Shown here in pieces: positions 10,090 to 21,100 of a stretch of DNA of 64,000 nucleotides (positions are counted from its first letter, which is position 1; every line of letters starts with the position of its first letter). Origin of the DNA: Pseudomonas trivialis (GTDB taxonomy: Bacteria > Pseudomonadota > Gammaproteobacteria > Pseudomonadales > Pseudomonadaceae); contig NZ_JYLK01000007.1 of assembly GCF_001439805.1 (NCBI RefSeq), positions 224,357-288,356 of the forward strand, in the 5' to 3' direction. Below the pieces are notes generated by a model, which was given only the letters and a program-made list of their open reading frames with translations, was not told the DNA's origin and searched no databases. Made by a program: the position numbers and the translations under genes.

Positions 10090-10106
10090 TAATCCTTCGG
10101 GGTTGT

Positions 10107-10140
10107 TATCAAGCCGATCCCTGTTTGGATCGGCTTTTTT
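10107..10140 (+). terminator. Terminator of oprI
   Basis: A 10-bp stem AAGCCGATCC (10111-10120) / GGATCGGCTT (10127-10136) with a 6-base loop is followed by a T-run, just after the oprI stop. Confidence 0.9.
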
Positions 10141-10199
10141 ATTGCCCGGATTTCCTGTGTAAGGTTCCGGGCCTGCACCGGTCCCCTCCCACAGGTTTT

Positions 10200-11168
10200 T
10201 TATTGCTGCAGATCGATCGGCGTACTCGACGCCACCGGCGCCCCGCCCGGCACACCGATTTCAGTCGGCAGGCCGTCCTCTGCGGCGACCACGTCACGCA
10301 CCTGATCCCAGTTCACCCGCAACGTGTTGGCCAGGTCTTCGCGCTTGAGCAGGGCATTGATCACCGCCGTATGCTTGTCGACCACCGATGGCGTGCCATC
10401 ATCGTTGAGCGGCGTATGCGCCTCGAGATAGACCTTGCCGCCGCTGCTGCCAAACTTGTAGGCATCGTTGATGATGCGCACTGAAGTGCCCACCGGCACC
10501 ATGTCCGCCATTTCCAGCACATTGTTATTGAACATGCGGAAGCAACCGTGGCTGGTGCGGGTGCCGATGCCGAACTTCATGTTGGAACCGTGAATCAGGT
10601 ATCCCGGTGTGCCGAGGGTGAACTTGAACGGCCCGAGGGGGTTGTCCGGCCCCGCTGGCACCACGTTGGGCAACGGATCGCCGTTGGCGGCGTGCTCGGC
10701 CTTGATCGACGCGGGCGGCGTCCAGGTCGGGTTCGGCGTCTTGGCGATGATACTGGTGTGGGCAATCGGCGAGCCCCAGCCCTCACGTCCAATCCCCAAT
10801 GGGAACGTGTAGACCACGTTCTGACCCTTGGGGAAATAGTAGAGACGGTACTCCGCCAGGTTGATCACAATGCCCTCGCGCGGACCCGGCGGCAGGATGA
10901 AGCGGGTCGGCAGCACGATTTCGGTGCCCGCTCCCGGCAACCACGCATCCACCCCGGGGTTGGCGGCGACCATCTCCGAGTAACCCAGGTCATAGGTGGT
11001 GCCGAGGTCGGCGAAGGTGTCTTCATACTTGGCCTTGATCACCTGGACCTGGCCAACAATGTCTTCGCCCGCCGGCGGCAAGGGCAACTGCAACGCCGCC
11101 GCAGAACCGGCCGCGCAGAGGGCAGCAAGAGACAGGCAGCAGGTGACGACGGAGAGGCGCGACAACAT
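10200..11168 (-). CDS. Periplasmic L,D-transpeptidase (ErfK/YbiS/YcfS type)
   Basis: The 322-residue protein has a signal peptide (VVTCCLSLAALCAAGSAAA), a LysM-like segment (residues about 40-90) and a YkuD catalytic domain with HGSN and SHGCFRMFNNNV, the cysteine being the nucleophile. In E. coli such enzymes link Lpp to diaminopimelate of peptidoglycan; others make 3-3 cross-links. Here the gene is convergent with oprI, the likely Lpp-like substrate, which favours the lipoprotein-anchoring role (inference). AAGGA precedes the ATG at 11168. Confidence 0.9.
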   Translation of the reverse strand: MLSRLSVVTCCLSLAALCAAGSAAALQLPLPPAGEDIVGQVQVIKAKYEDTFADLGTTYDLGYSEMVAANPGVDAWLPGAGTEIVLPTRFILPPGPREGIVINLAEYRLYYFPKGQNVVYTFPLGIGREGWGSPIAHTSIIAKTPNPTWTPPASIKAEHAANGDPLPNVVPAGPDNPLGPFKFTLGTPGYLIHGSNMKFGIGTRTSHGCFRMFNNNVLEMADMVPVGTSVRIINDAYKFGSSGGKVYLEAHTPLNDDGTPSVVDKHTAVINALLKREDLANTLRVNWDQVRDVVAAEDGLPTEIGVPGGAPVASSTPIDLQQ

Positions 11169-11254
11169 CCGGTAAATCCTTCGCAGAACGACGGGGAGGT
11201 AAAGCTCGATTGTATACGTGAAGCGGGCGCCTGGCTGCAAGCCTGTGGCAACGC

Positions 11255-11548
11255 CTATAACTCAAAACGCAGCTCGGGCCAGATCGGCGGCGTGCCGCGC
11301 TTCTGCGACTCAAGGATCGCCCGGCACAGGGGGCAGAGGCGCTGGTCCTGGAACACCCTCCGATCCACCGATGACCAGCGCGGCTGCGCAGGCAGCAGCG
11401 TGCCGCACAGCGTGCGATCGATTGAGCCGCCCAGTTCCAGTTGACGCGCCACCAGATGCACCCGCACTTCCTGGCAGGCGAACAGGTCCAACTGCTCGTC
11501 CGGCTCGATCAGTTGGTAATTAAACAGGGACCAGGCAGGACGCGACAT
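11255..11548 (-). CDS. Hypothetical protein with a CxxC motif
   Basis: This 97-residue protein has an ATG preceded by GGAG. A CPLC motif lies in RLCPLCRAILESQKR near residues 70-85, with further cysteines at CQEV and TLCG, so a small metal-binding site is possible. I do not recognise a family; it is probably a conserved pseudomonad protein. Confidence 0.7.
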   Translation of the reverse strand: MSRPAWSLFNYQLIEPDEQLDLFACQEVRVHLVARQLELGGSIDRTLCGTLLPAQPRWSSVDRRVFQDQRLCPLCRAILESQKRGTPPIWPELRFEL

Positions 11549-11606
11549 CGGGGGCTCCAGATCGGGGGGGCGCCACCTTAGCCGAAAGCCTGCCGGTAGA
11601 AAAGCG

Positions 11607-12212
11607 TCAAAGCAGCGGTTTTAGCGTCGGCCAGACATTTTCCAGCAACTTGCCCTGGGCGCTGACCGCCGGGTGCAGTTGGTCGGCCTGCATCAGCTCG
11701 GGATGCCCGCCCACACCCTCAAGGAAAAACGGCACCAGCGGGATGTCTTTTTCCCTGGCCAGCGTGCCATAGACTTCGGCAAACGCCGTGGCGTATCGCG
11801 GGCCGTAATTGGGCGGCAACTGCATGCCCAGCAGCAGCACTTTCGCACCGCCGGCCCTGGACTGGTCGATCATCGACGCAAGATTTTGTTTCAATTGCGC
11901 TGGCGGCTGCCCGCGCAGGCCATCGTTGCCACCCAGTTCGATCACCACAACGTCCGGCTTATGCTCTGCAAGCGCCACCGGCAGCCGCGCCAGGCCTCCG
12001 GCACTGGTGTCGCCGCTGATCGAAGCGTTGACCACTTTATCGTCGAAACCCTCCTGCTTGAGCCGCTGCTCCAGCAAGGCCACCCACCCTTTGCGGGTAT
12101 CCAGCCCGAAACCGGCACTGATACTATCGCCAACGATCAGGACTGTACCCGCCGCTGCGTTCTGGGCCATGCACATCAAGGCCAGGCCAGCACTCAAAAA
12201 CCACATTCGCAT
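11607..12212 (-). CDS. tesA: Arylesterase / thioesterase TesA (SGNH hydrolase)
   Basis: The 201-residue SGNH hydrolase has a signal peptide ([16 protein letters not shown]). Block [10 protein letters not shown] carries the catalytic serine, block [11 protein letters not shown] follows, and block V DQLHPA carries the catalytic Asp and His. E. coli TesA acts on acyl-CoA and esters in the periplasm. It is divergent from an ABC ATPase and FtsX-like permease, exactly as tesA-ybbA-ybbP in E. coli. The ATG at 12212 is chosen because GGAG lies six bases upstream. The two divergent starts are only 10 bases apart, so each promoter must lie inside the opposite gene. Confidence 0.92.
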   Translation of the reverse strand: MRMWFLSAGLALMCMAQNAAAGTVLIVGDSISAGFGLDTRKGWVALLEQRLKQEGFDDKVVNASISGDTSAGGLARLPVALAEHKPDVVVIELGGNDGLRGQPPAQLKQNLASMIDQSRAGGAKVLLLGMQLPPNYGPRYATAFAEVYGTLAREKDIPLVPFFLEGVGGHPELMQADQLHPAVSAQGKLLENVWPTLKPLL

Positions 12213-12222
12213 CGGATTCTCC

Positions 12223-12906
12223 ATGGGCGCAAGCATTCTCACCGCGCGGGACCTCAGCAAAGTGGTTCCCAGCGCGGAAGGTGATCTGACTATCCTGCAC
12301 GAACTGAGCCTGGAACTGAACAAGGGCGATAGCCTGGCTATCGTCGGCAGCTCCGGTTCCGGCAAATCCACCCTGCTCGGTCTGCTGGCCGGCCTCGACC
12401 TGCCCAGCAGTGGCGAGGTCACCCTCGCCGGGCAAGCCCTGAGCACACTCGACGAAGACCAGCGCGCGCGCATCCGCGCCGAGCATGTGGGCTTCGTGTT
12501 CCAGTCATTCCAGTTGCTCGACAGCCTTAATGCCCTGGAAAACGTCATGCTGCCGCTGGAGCTGGACGGCCGCAAGGACGCCCGCGAGCGCGCCACGCAT
12601 TTGCTCGAGCGCGTCGGCCTGGGCCAGCGACTCACCCACTCGCCGCGCCAGCTGTCCGGTGGCGAACAGCAACGGGTAGCGATTGCCCGCGCATTCGCCG
12701 CCGAACCGGATGTGCTGTTTGCCGACGAACCCACCGGCAACCTCGACAGCCACACCGGCGAGCGCATCAGCGACCTGCTGTTCGAACTCAATAAAGAGAG
12801 CGGCACGACCCTGGTGCTGGTCACCCATGACGAACGCCTGGCGCACCGTTGCCGGCGCCTGATCCGCCTTGAAGCCGGCCTGATGGTCGCGCCCCTGGAG
12901 CCTTGA
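12223..12906 (+). CDS. ybbA: ABC transporter ATP-binding protein (YbbA/LolD-like)
   Basis: This 227-residue ATPase has Walker [10 protein letters not shown], a Q-loop in FVFQSFQLL, signature [15 protein letters not shown], Walker [13 protein letters not shown] and switch histidine LVTHD. These are hallmarks of the MacB/LolD/YbbA branch, which couples to FtsX-like permeases for lipid, lipoprotein or toxin extrusion rather than uptake. Its TGA overlaps the ATG of the permease gene, so they are co-translated. Confidence 0.93.
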   Translation: MGASILTARDLSKVVPSAEGDLTILHELSLELNKGDSLAIVGSSGSGKSTLLGLLAGLDLPSSGEVTLAGQALSTLDEDQRARIRAEHVGFVFQSFQLLDSLNALENVMLPLELDGRKDARERATHLLERVGLGQRLTHSPRQLSGGEQQRVAIARAFAAEPDVLFADEPTGNLDSHTGERISDLLFELNKESGTTLVLVTHDERLAHRCRRLIRLEAGLMVAPLEP

Positions 12907-15416
12907 TGGCACGTTTGCCGCTGTTGCGTCTGTTCAGCCTTGCCATGCGTCAGTTACTGCGCGATGCCCGCGCCGGTGAATTACGCGTGCTGTTCTTCGC
13001 CCTGTTGGTGGCCGTGGCAGCGAGTACAGCCATCGGTTACTTCGGCGCACGCCTTAATGGCGCGATGCTGCTGCGCGCCACCGAGTTTCTCGGCGCCGAC
13101 CTGGTGCTTGAGGGGAGCTCACCCGCACGCGAGGAGCAAATCCGCTCCGGCACCGAGTTGGGGCTGGATCATGCACGCGTGGTGGAGTTCTCCAGCGTCA
13201 TCGCCACCGATAACGGTATCCAGCTCTCCAGCATCAAGGCGGTCAACGATCAGTATCCGTTGCGTGGCGAGCTGAAAAGCGCTTTGGTGCCCTTCGGTGA
13301 TGAAACCCCGGGAGGCGAGCCGAAGCCCGGCGAAGCCTGGGTGGAGGCGCGGCTGCTGACCGCGCTGGACCTGAAAGTAGGCGACAGCATCGACGTGGGC
13401 ATGAAAACCCTGCGCCTGAGTCGCATCCTGACCTACGAGCCGGACCGCGCCGGCAATTTCTACAGCCTCACGCCCCGAGTCATGATCAACCTGGCCGATC
13501 TGGACGCCACGGGCGTGGTGCAGCCCGGCAGCCGCGTGAGCTACCGCGAACTGTGGCGCGCACCGCAAGGCAGCACGGCGCTGCAAACGTACCGCGATCT
13601 GATCAAGCCGGGCCTTGCGGCCAACCAGCGCCTGCAGGATTCACGGGACGGTAACCAGCAGATCGGCGGCGCCCTGGGCAAGGCCGAGCGCTACCTGAAT
13701 ATGGCCAGCCTGGTCGCGGTACTGCTGGCGGGTGTGGCGGTGGCGCTGTCGGCCAACCGCTTTGCCAGTCGCCGTTTCGATGCCAGCGCGCTGCTGCGCT
13801 GCCTGGGTTTGTCACGCCGCGAAGCGATGCTGCTATTCAGCCTGCAACTGAGCGTGTTGGGCCTGCTGGCCAGCCTGACCGGCGCTTTGCTGGGCTGGCT
13901 GGCGCAGTTTGGCCTCTTCTACTTCCTGCACGACCTGCTGCCGGCCGATGTACCGCCCGGCGGGCTGCTGCCGGCCGTGGCCGGTATCGGTACCGGGTTG
14001 GTCGCGCTCGCCGGCTTCGCCCTGCCGCCCCTGGCGGCGCTGGGTCGCGTACCACCGCTGCGGGTATTGCGGCGCGACCTGTTGCCGATCCCTTCCAGCA
14101 CCTGGATGGTGTACGGCGCCGCGCTGTTTGCCCTTGGCCTGATCATGTGGCGGCTGAGTCTGGACCTTGTCCTCACCTTCGCCCTGCTCGGCGGCGGTGT
14201 CGTCGCTGCGCTGATCCTCGGCGGTCTGCTCCTGCTGTTGCTGCAAAGCCTGCGTCGCCTGCTGGCCCGCGCGTCCCTGCCCTGGCGCCTGGGCCTGGGC
14301 CAATTGTTGCGCCACCCGCTGGCGGCGGCGGGCCAGTCGCTGGCGTTCGGCCTGATTCTGCTGTCCATGGGCTTGATCGCCCTGCTGCGCGGCGAACTGC
14401 TCGACACCTGGCAAAACCAGTTGCCCGAGGACGCGCCCAATTATTTTGCGTTGAACATTCTGCCCGCCGACAAGGACGCCTTCAGCGCCCGCCTCATGGA
14501 GGTGCAGGCGCAATCGGCGCCTCTGTATCCGGTGGTGCCCGGCCGCCTGATCAGCATCAATGGCGAGGCCGTGCAGGATATTGTCAGCAAGGACTCCAGC
14601 GGCGACCGCGCCGTGCAGCGTGACCTCAGCCTGACCTGGGCTGCTGACCTCCCGCCGGGCAATGCCCTGACGGCAGGCGCCTGGTGGTCATCGCAACCCA
14701 CGGATGAAGTGCCGGGGGTGTCGGTGGAAGCCAAGGTCGCTGAAAGCCTGAAGCTCAAGCTCGATGACCATCTGGTGTTTACCATTGCCGGGGAAAACCG
14801 TGAAGCGCGGGTTACCAGCCTGCGCACCATCAACTGGGACAATTTCCAGCCCAACTTCTTCATGATTTTCCAGCCTGGCACCCTGAAGGACCTGCCTGCG
14901 ACCTACCTGACCAGCTTCTATCTGGCGCCCGGACACGACCAGCAGGTCGTCGACCTGTCGCGGGCCTTCCCGGCCGTCTCTATCCTGCAGGTCGAAGCCC
15001 TGCTGGAGCAGCTGCGCAGCATCCTCGCCCAGGTGACCCTGGCCGTCGAATACGTATTGCTGTTTGTGTTGGCGGCGGGAATGGCGGTGCTGTTTTCCGG
15101 CTTGCAGGCCACCCTTGACGAGCGGATCCGCCAGGGGGCGTTGCTGCGTGCACTGGGGGCGGAACGCAAGTTGCTGGTGAAGGCGCGGCGCATCGAGTTC
15201 GGTTTGCTGGGGGCGGTCAGTGGGGTGCTGGCAGCGTTGGGCACCGAACTGGTTACCTGGGTGCTGTATCGCTACGCATTTGACCTGCCCTGGCAACCGC
15301 ATCCATGGTTGTTGCTGCTGCCAGTGATCGGCGCCGTGCTGATCGGCGCCGCCGGCGTATTCGGTACCCGCAGGGCGCTGAATGCCAGCCCGTTGACGGT
15401 ATTGCGCGAAGGCTGA
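12906..15416 (+). CDS. ybbP: FtsX-like ABC transporter permease (YbbP-like)
   Basis: This 836-residue inner-membrane protein has an N-terminal membrane helix, a large periplasmic domain (residues about 45-260) and two clusters of hydrophobic segments with the FtsX-type core (…[26 protein letters not shown]… and …[20 protein letters not shown]…). This double-domain layout matches E. coli YbbP. With the ATPase it forms a presumed extruder; substrate unknown. A dyad-symmetric sequence follows the stop. Confidence 0.93.
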   Translation: MARLPLLRLFSLAMRQLLRDARAGELRVLFFALLVAVAASTAIGYFGARLNGAMLLRATEFLGADLVLEGSSPAREEQIRSGTELGLDHARVVEFSSVIATDNGIQLSSIKAVNDQYPLRGELKSALVPFGDETPGGEPKPGEAWVEARLLTALDLKVGDSIDVGMKTLRLSRILTYEPDRAGNFYSLTPRVMINLADLDATGVVQPGSRVSYRELWRAPQGSTALQTYRDLIKPGLAANQRLQDSRDGNQQIGGALGKAERYLNMASLVAVLLAGVAVALSANRFASRRFDASALLRCLGLSRREAMLLFSLQLSVLGLLASLTGALLGWLAQFGLFYFLHDLLPADVPPGGLLPAVAGIGTGLVALAGFALPPLAALGRVPPLRVLRRDLLPIPSSTWMVYGAALFALGLIMWRLSLDLVLTFALLGGGVVAALILGGLLLLLLQSLRRLLARASLPWRLGLGQLLRHPLAAAGQSLAFGLILLSMGLIALLRGELLDTWQNQLPEDAPNYFALNILPADKDAFSARLMEVQAQSAPLYPVVPGRLISINGEAVQDIVSKDSSGDRAVQRDLSLTWAADLPPGNALTAGAWWSSQPTDEVPGVSVEAKVAESLKLKLDDHLVFTIAGENREARVTSLRTINWDNFQPNFFMIFQPGTLKDLPATYLTSFYLAPGHDQQVVDLSRAFPAVSILQVEALLEQLRSILAQVTLAVEYVLLFVLAAGMAVLFSGLQATLDERIRQGALLRALGAERKLLVKARRIEFGLLGAVSGVLAALGTELVTWVLYRYAFDLPWQPHPWLLLLPVIGAVLIGAAGVFGTRRALNASPLTVLREG

Positions 15417-15419
15417 AAA

Positions 15420-15461
15420 TTCGATGGCCCGACGTCTTTACAGACGGCGGGCCATCGATGC
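15420..15461. terminator. Hairpin between the FtsX gene and greB 3' part
   Basis: A near-perfect inverted repeat, TCGATGGCCCG…CGGGCCATCGA (15421-15458), lies between two convergent genes. There is no long T-run, so it may be a weak terminator. Confidence 0.55.
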
Positions 15462-15794
15462 CTACTTCACGTAGTCGATAGCGGTAATCCACCAGCAGAC
15501 TTCGCCGCCCGGGGTTTGCACGATGGCCTCGTCATCGACCTGCTTGCGCAACAATGCCCGGGCCATGGGTGAGTCGATGGAGATATAGTCCATGCGCTCA
15601 TAAATCTCGTCATAGCCCACAATACGAAAACGCTTGGTTTCGCCCTGCTCGTTCTCGATTTCCACCCACGCGCCGAAAAATACCCGCCCTTCCTGTTCAG
15701 GCATGTACTCGACCACGCGCATGTCTTCCAGACGTTTGCGCAAATAGCGCACCCGTCGGTCAATTTCACGCAACAGCTTCTTGTTGTACTGGTA
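15462..15794 (-). pseudogene. greB: greB, 3' part (codons 48-157) cut off by the island
   Basis: This is the C-terminal 110 codons of chromosomal GreB, beginning YQYNKKLLREIDRR and ending in a TAG at 15462. It includes the polymerase-binding domain with GRVFFGAWVEIENEQGE and ISIDSPMARALLRK. No start codon or N-terminal coiled-coil tip is present. Immediately upstream the frame runs into island sequence and a stop. The missing 47 codons are at 53360-53500, and the two halves join exactly into a full-length gene. A product from this half alone would lack part of the cleavage-stimulating coiled coil. Confidence 0.95.
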
Positions 15795-15825
15795 TTAGTT
15801 CCCCTACCCCCAAGGTACTAAAACC
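15795..15825. repeat. Left terminal inverted repeat of the island
   Basis: Inside the left border lies TTAGTTCCCCTACC, then GGTACTAAAACC at 15814-15825. The right end, read on the other strand, gives GAAACTCCCCTCAG then GGTACTGAAACC. The order and spacing are the same, so this is an imperfect terminal inverted repeat and a likely recombinase binding site. Confidence 0.75.
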
Positions 15826-16662
15826 CCGCCCCCCCCCGTCGCACCTAGCCTCACGTCCCGACGTTCCATCCATCCCCCTCCCCATCACTGCCCAACCACC
15901 CCCACTCGCCACCCTTAAAGTGAACGTGCCCGACCTTACCCTGAGTGACGCGCTCCCCCAGCACAACCACAACAAGCTACCCATAAAGGCATCATCGAGA
16001 CAAAGCCCACTGACAATATTTGACTATTCAGCCATTGAGGCTACAGAACCGAAAGAGAGGAGCAGGACTGACGAGAAGCGTGAGAGCGAGAAAAGTGATT
16101 CAACCCGAGAGCGACCCACATCGCGGAGGAGGAAGTCATCCCGGTACAGGCCGCGAAGCACGATGTCGTGAATCACATTTCAGCAAGACCCGATTCACTG
16201 ACCCGCAATGCAGTCAGGGAGTGTCAGTCAGGAGGCGACGCAAGATAAAGAGGGGGGCGCCAACGGGGGCGGCGAGAATCAGCGCCTAGTGACCGCGCTT
16301 GCGCCGCGATTATTTCTGCCCAGGAACGCAAAAAGCACCTTGCCCTAAAAAAAAGCACGGTGCTAGTATTAAAACCTTAATCAAATAGATAGTACACTGA
16401 GTATACCAATGCTGTCAACACCCAGCCCCAGAAAAATTGGAAACCCTGGCCGACCCTTGGAATATGCCAACGTAAGCGGGCGCGCACGCGCGATGACTCT
16501 GACTCCTTTCTCCTTCGGATACCCACTACCTCTGAGCCCTCTCTCAAGGCCTACGACTCTCATCCTGCCTTTCGATCACGCATCGGTGATCGAACCCTCC
16601 CTACCCCTTGCCCACCTCCCCTTCTTTGATCAGGCGAGTGAAAAAGCGAGGGCTGCAAAACG
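15826..16662. other. Left-end non-coding region of the island
   Basis: About 840 bases between the left terminal repeat and gmtY. It is rich in C-tracts near the border and becomes AT-rich near 16330-16410. An inverted pair AGCACC / GGTGCT flanks an A-rich loop at about 16333-16364. Open frames here have no ribosome sites and odd, proline- and serine-rich compositions, so I call no gene. The AT-rich part is the likely promoter region of gmtY. Confidence 0.45.
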
Positions 16663-18054
16663 ATGAGCGTTGCCTACATCAAGGTCATGTACCGAAGCAA
16701 TACGACAGGTCATACCGGCCAGACGATTCAAGGCTTGCTCACCAAGCACGGCGTGCTTGTCTCGCTCCTTCAGTACCACACTGAGACAGACAGCAGCAGC
16801 TCCGGCCAGGCAGCCATTAATCGCGCAGTGAAAATGCTGGTGGAGTTCACCGAACAGTCAGACATACCGTTTAGCTCTGCTGTAGATCTGATGAAAGCAT
16901 TCAGATTCGCATTGGATCACGGAACCGTTGACTGGAAAGGTGAAGATCCGACCGAGCTCTTCTGGAGACCACGCAGTAAGAAGCAGGCAAACCGTATCAT
17001 TGGTTATCTAACTAACTATACCGACTGGCTAATTCTGCAGCCAGGCCATAGCGGTGTGATTATCAACCCAATCCGGGAAGCAACCAATCATGAACAGAAG
17101 CTAAATTGGTGCGCCTATCACCATAAAAAGAATAACAGCCTGCTGAAACATCTAAAAAGCAATAGTGCACTTGAGCAAATCAAATATTCCAGAGAGATCG
17201 CCAAATTCTCCGAAGATACTGTTCTCTTAGAGGAAGTGAAGCGGTTCCCTGAAAGTCGCTTCAACGACCTTATCGAAAAAGGATTTATAAGTCCTAAAAT
17301 CTCAGACCCGAATAGCCCCTATTACTGGGACTACAAATCCCAGGCCATGACATATCTTATGCATTACGGTGGCGTACGAGAAAGCGAGCTATTTCATATA
17401 TTCCTTTCCGACATCGGAATCGATATGAGTCGAAACGAAGCCGTGATTAGAATTTACCATCCTCGTGACGGAAAGGCACCTGAGCGCGGCTATAGCAATC
17501 GCGAGGACTATCTGAAAAGAAAGTACGGACTCAAACCTCGCACAGCATATTTAAAGACCGAGAGCCTCCATGCTGGCTGGAAGAGCCCGCTGCTCGATCA
17601 CACCGATAATTACATGGAAATTTCATTTTTCCCGCCTTCTAAGGCCGCAGAATTTCTAGCCATTTTTCAGCTATATCTTAAATACCAGCACGTAGAACAA
17701 CGAACGAATTCTCAGCCGTACGCCTTCACAAATATCTATGGCGAACCTGAAACTAAAAAAAATTTCAGGCGACGCCACCAGGCCGCCGTCAGGCGCATTG
17801 GTCTTACGCCTTCCAAATTAATGGGGACTACTGAGCACGGACACAGGCATGCCTATGGCTATCGACTCTTCGAGCATGACTTTGAAATGGTGGACATTCA
17901 AAAAATGATGCACCACAAAAGCCCCAGTTCTTGCCTAGTTTATATTTCGAAAACCGGTGAAGAGATTCGCGAAATCATGCGAGAAACCGAACGTAGGAAT
18001 CCCAATTCAGCACCCCCCACTCCAAAGTTTCTGAAGGTCGACGAAACTCAATAA
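16663..18054 (+). CDS. gmtY: Gamma-Mobile-Trio tyrosine recombinase GmtY
   Basis: This 463-residue tyrosine-recombinase-family protein has the expected active-site residues in order: Arg239 in GGVRESEL, His392-x-x-Arg395 in EHGHRHAYG, His418 in MMHHKSPSS and the nucleophile Tyr427 in CLVYIS. The N-terminal ~200 residues are a SAM-like core-binding region (KMLVEFTEQSDIPFSSAVDL). It is the first gene from the left border, followed by gmtZ and gmtX, the characteristic GMT order. The assignment rests on motif and context; a profile search would settle it. Confidence 0.85.
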   Translation: MSVAYIKVMYRSNTTGHTGQTIQGLLTKHGVLVSLLQYHTETDSSSSGQAAINRAVKMLVEFTEQSDIPFSSAVDLMKAFRFALDHGTVDWKGEDPTELFWRPRSKKQANRIIGYLTNYTDWLILQPGHSGVIINPIREATNHEQKLNWCAYHHKKNNSLLKHLKSNSALEQIKYSREIAKFSEDTVLLEEVKRFPESRFNDLIEKGFISPKISDPNSPYYWDYKSQAMTYLMHYGGVRESELFHIFLSDIGIDMSRNEAVIRIYHPRDGKAPERGYSNREDYLKRKYGLKPRTAYLKTESLHAGWKSPLLDHTDNYMEISFFPPSKAAEFLAIFQLYLKYQHVEQRTNSQPYAFTNIYGEPETKKNFRRRHQAAVRRIGLTPSKLMGTTEHGHRHAYGYRLFEHDFEMVDIQKMMHHKSPSSCLVYISKTGEEIREIMRETERRNPNSAPPTPKFLKVDETQ

Positions 18055-18117
18055 GAACAAGATCCTGACGCCCAACCACTAACAACTCAGCAGCAAGCCG
18101 GAAAGCTAAAGTAGACA

Positions 18118-21100
18118 ATGAAAAGCCGAAAAATCTATCAAACCTACAAAGAAGCCAAAACAGCTGCTCGCGCGCTCAATTTCAAAAATAGTTCTGATTA
18201 TATTAAGAACTATCGCCGTGACCCGCAGTTAATAGGCGACCCCTCTAGATACTATCCAGACTTCGTAAGCATGAGCGACTATCTCGGCTGCCCGGAAGAT
18301 CCCAGGGGTAAGTTCTATAGCTACGAAGAGGCAGCTGAGATTGTGCGGGACGCAGCCATCACTTCGATGAAAGAATACCACACACTCCAAGTTACCGACT
18401 CTCGCCTGCCAACGAAGCCCCGCTTGGTTTACGCCAACAGCTGGACGTCTTGCAATGATTTCTTTGATCATCATCCAAAGTTCAGAAGCTATGAGGAGGC
18501 AAGACGCGTAGCTCGCTCTTTCAATTTTCGCTCACGACACCAATACATCCAAGGCTGCCTGAGGGTAGATGATCGCCTGCACACCGCACCAGATCGACAT
18601 TTTTTAACGGAATGGACAGGCTGGGATGATTATCTTGGTATTAGCGACAATGTGGAGCATCTTAGTTATGAAGAAGCTAGGCAGTTAATACAGGAGCGCA
18701 AGGTTAAGAACAAAGCTGAATACCTTAAATGCTGCGAGAGCGCCCCCCCTGCTACCCAAATCCCCAGAACTCACATGGAGAGTTGACTGGGTCGACTGGC
18801 CTAGTTTCCTGCACCACGCGGCAGATCCATCCTCTACTCACGACCTTCCGCATCAGGCCGTAGGTGAATTTAAGAACGGTCGAGATACCAGTATTATTTC
18901 AGAGCCTGAACAGAGCCAGCTGTGCCTTTTGGATCCGACGCATCCTTCGCATCATCATCAAATCTACGAAAACTTTGAGGCTGCCAAGCATGCAGCGAGG
19001 GCTTTAGGTTTCACCAGCAGACAGGATTACTTAGCAAGTCACCATCAGCAAGATCGCCTGCTCCCTCACGACCCACAGCGCTGCTATCCAGAATGGTCAG
19101 GGTGGGAGGACTACCTTGGCCTGGAGGCTATCTATCTGACTTATGAGGAAGCCAGAAAGCTTCTATCAGAAAATGGTGTTAAATCACAACAGCAGTACAA
19201 AGCTCTACGCACAAAGTACCCAAAACTGCCGTCACAACCTCTGAAAGTCTATCGCCATCAGTGGGTCGACTGGCTCACCTTCTTGGGTAATGAGCCTCCA
19301 GGCCCAGAAGGAAGAAAATTCAACAATTTCAATGAAGCGAGAGCCGCTGCGCGATTGCATAATTTTAAATCGCAATCGCATTACATACGCAACTGCTTGA
19401 AAGTGGACAGTCGGTTTCGTACGGCGCCTGACCGATATTTCAAAGAATGGAGCGGCTGGGAGGACTATCTCGGCATTAATGTCGAGGCGGAATTCTTACG
19501 CTATGAAGAAGCCAAGGCTTTGATGCAAGAGCTTGGCATCAAGAGTAACTCAGGATATCTCAAACTTCGTGAGACTGAGTCTCGCCTGCCACGGATGCCG
19601 CAGATCACGTGGAAAGAGGAATGGATCGACTGGCCAACATTCCTAGGACAACGGCTTGACCCGTATTCAACTTATGAGCATGCCAAGGAAGCAGTGAAGC
19701 GTCTCGACATTACCTCGAAAGAAGAATACCTCACTGCTTACCTGCTCGATCCATTGCTTCCTAAACATCCATATCGCCTTTATGAGGCGGACTGGAAAGG
19801 TTGGGAAGACTATACCATTCGCAACCATAAATATAGGACGCTCACTGAAGCAAGCACAGCAGCACGCAAACTTGGATTCTCAACCCAACTGGATTATGAG
19901 AATGGGTACTATCTCGATCCGATGCTTCCTCGCCTACCAGAAGTCGAATATAAATTTATCTGGAAAAGCTGGAACAGATTTTATCGACGCCCAGATCATT
20001 ACGAAAGTTTCGAAGAGGCTCGCAGTTCTGCCCGGGCTTTAGATTTCTGTAGCAAGCGTGACTATGTGCGACGCTGCAAAGCACTCGACAGCTCCCTGTG
20101 CATTGAGCCTGATAAAAAATATGAAGACTGGACAAGCTGGCATGACTATCTCGGGCTAGACGACGATTTGAAGTTCCTCGACTACCATTCGGCCATGAAA
20201 CTTGTTCGCGAGAACAATGTGCAGACTCATAGCCAATATACATCGTTTCGCAAATTCCACGAGAAGTTGCCTTCCGCACCAAGCCTCGTTTATCGTGACC
20301 ACTGGATTGATTGGCCGACTTTCCTCGGCCTGCGTGAAGCGCCCTACAAAACTTACCGAGAGGCTAAAAAGGCCGTACTCGCGCTCGGCCTAACTACGGA
20401 TAGAGAATATAGGGCCCACTATCTAGATGACCCAAGACTGCCCAAACATCCCTATCGGGCTTATGAATTCGACTGGAGCAGTTGGGATGACTTCCTTTCA
20501 GATCAAGAAAAGTACGACTCGATAGAGCTGGCCAGTCAGCAAGCGTGTGCTATGGGGCTCACCACTCGCCAAGAGTATAAGGATGGACATGCTTTAGATC
20601 CAATGCTGCCTAAGCGGCCCGATCTTTATTACGAGGGCAGCTGGCCAGCCGGCGGGTGGGCTCAATTCTTAACGGCAACGCCTCTCTATGAGACCGTTGC
20701 AGAAGCTGCAGCTGCGGCTCGCGCACTTGGGTTAGCTACTCTCAATGACTACAACAATTTGCGTCATCTTGACCCCAGGCTCCCGGCCAGCCCTAGGCAG
20801 TTTTATGGAAACTATACAACCTGGCTAAACTTCATCCTCCCAAGCAAATGCACTTTACTCGCAGAAGTTAAATTTGCCATCAAAGCAATTGGAATCAAAG
20901 ACAGCAGTGAGTATCGCGACAACTATAAAAAATACGCGTGCCTGCCAGCGCATCCAGAACGAGCCTTTGCCGGAGAATGGCTTGACTGGTATGACACGTG
21001 CAACATCATTCGCCCCTATTGCTACGAGGACGCTATCGCCCTCCTTCGCAAGTTGAATCTCCCAACCAGTGGGGCCTATAAAAAATATGTAAAAAAATCA

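Noticed and set aside
15554..16171. 205-residue plus-strand frame crossing the left island border
   Set aside because: It spans the greB fragment and foreign DNA, so it was created by the insertion; no ribosome site or domain.
16409..16666. 85-residue frame just upstream of gmtY
   Set aside because: Proline/serine-rich, no ribosome site, overlaps the presumed promoter of gmtY.
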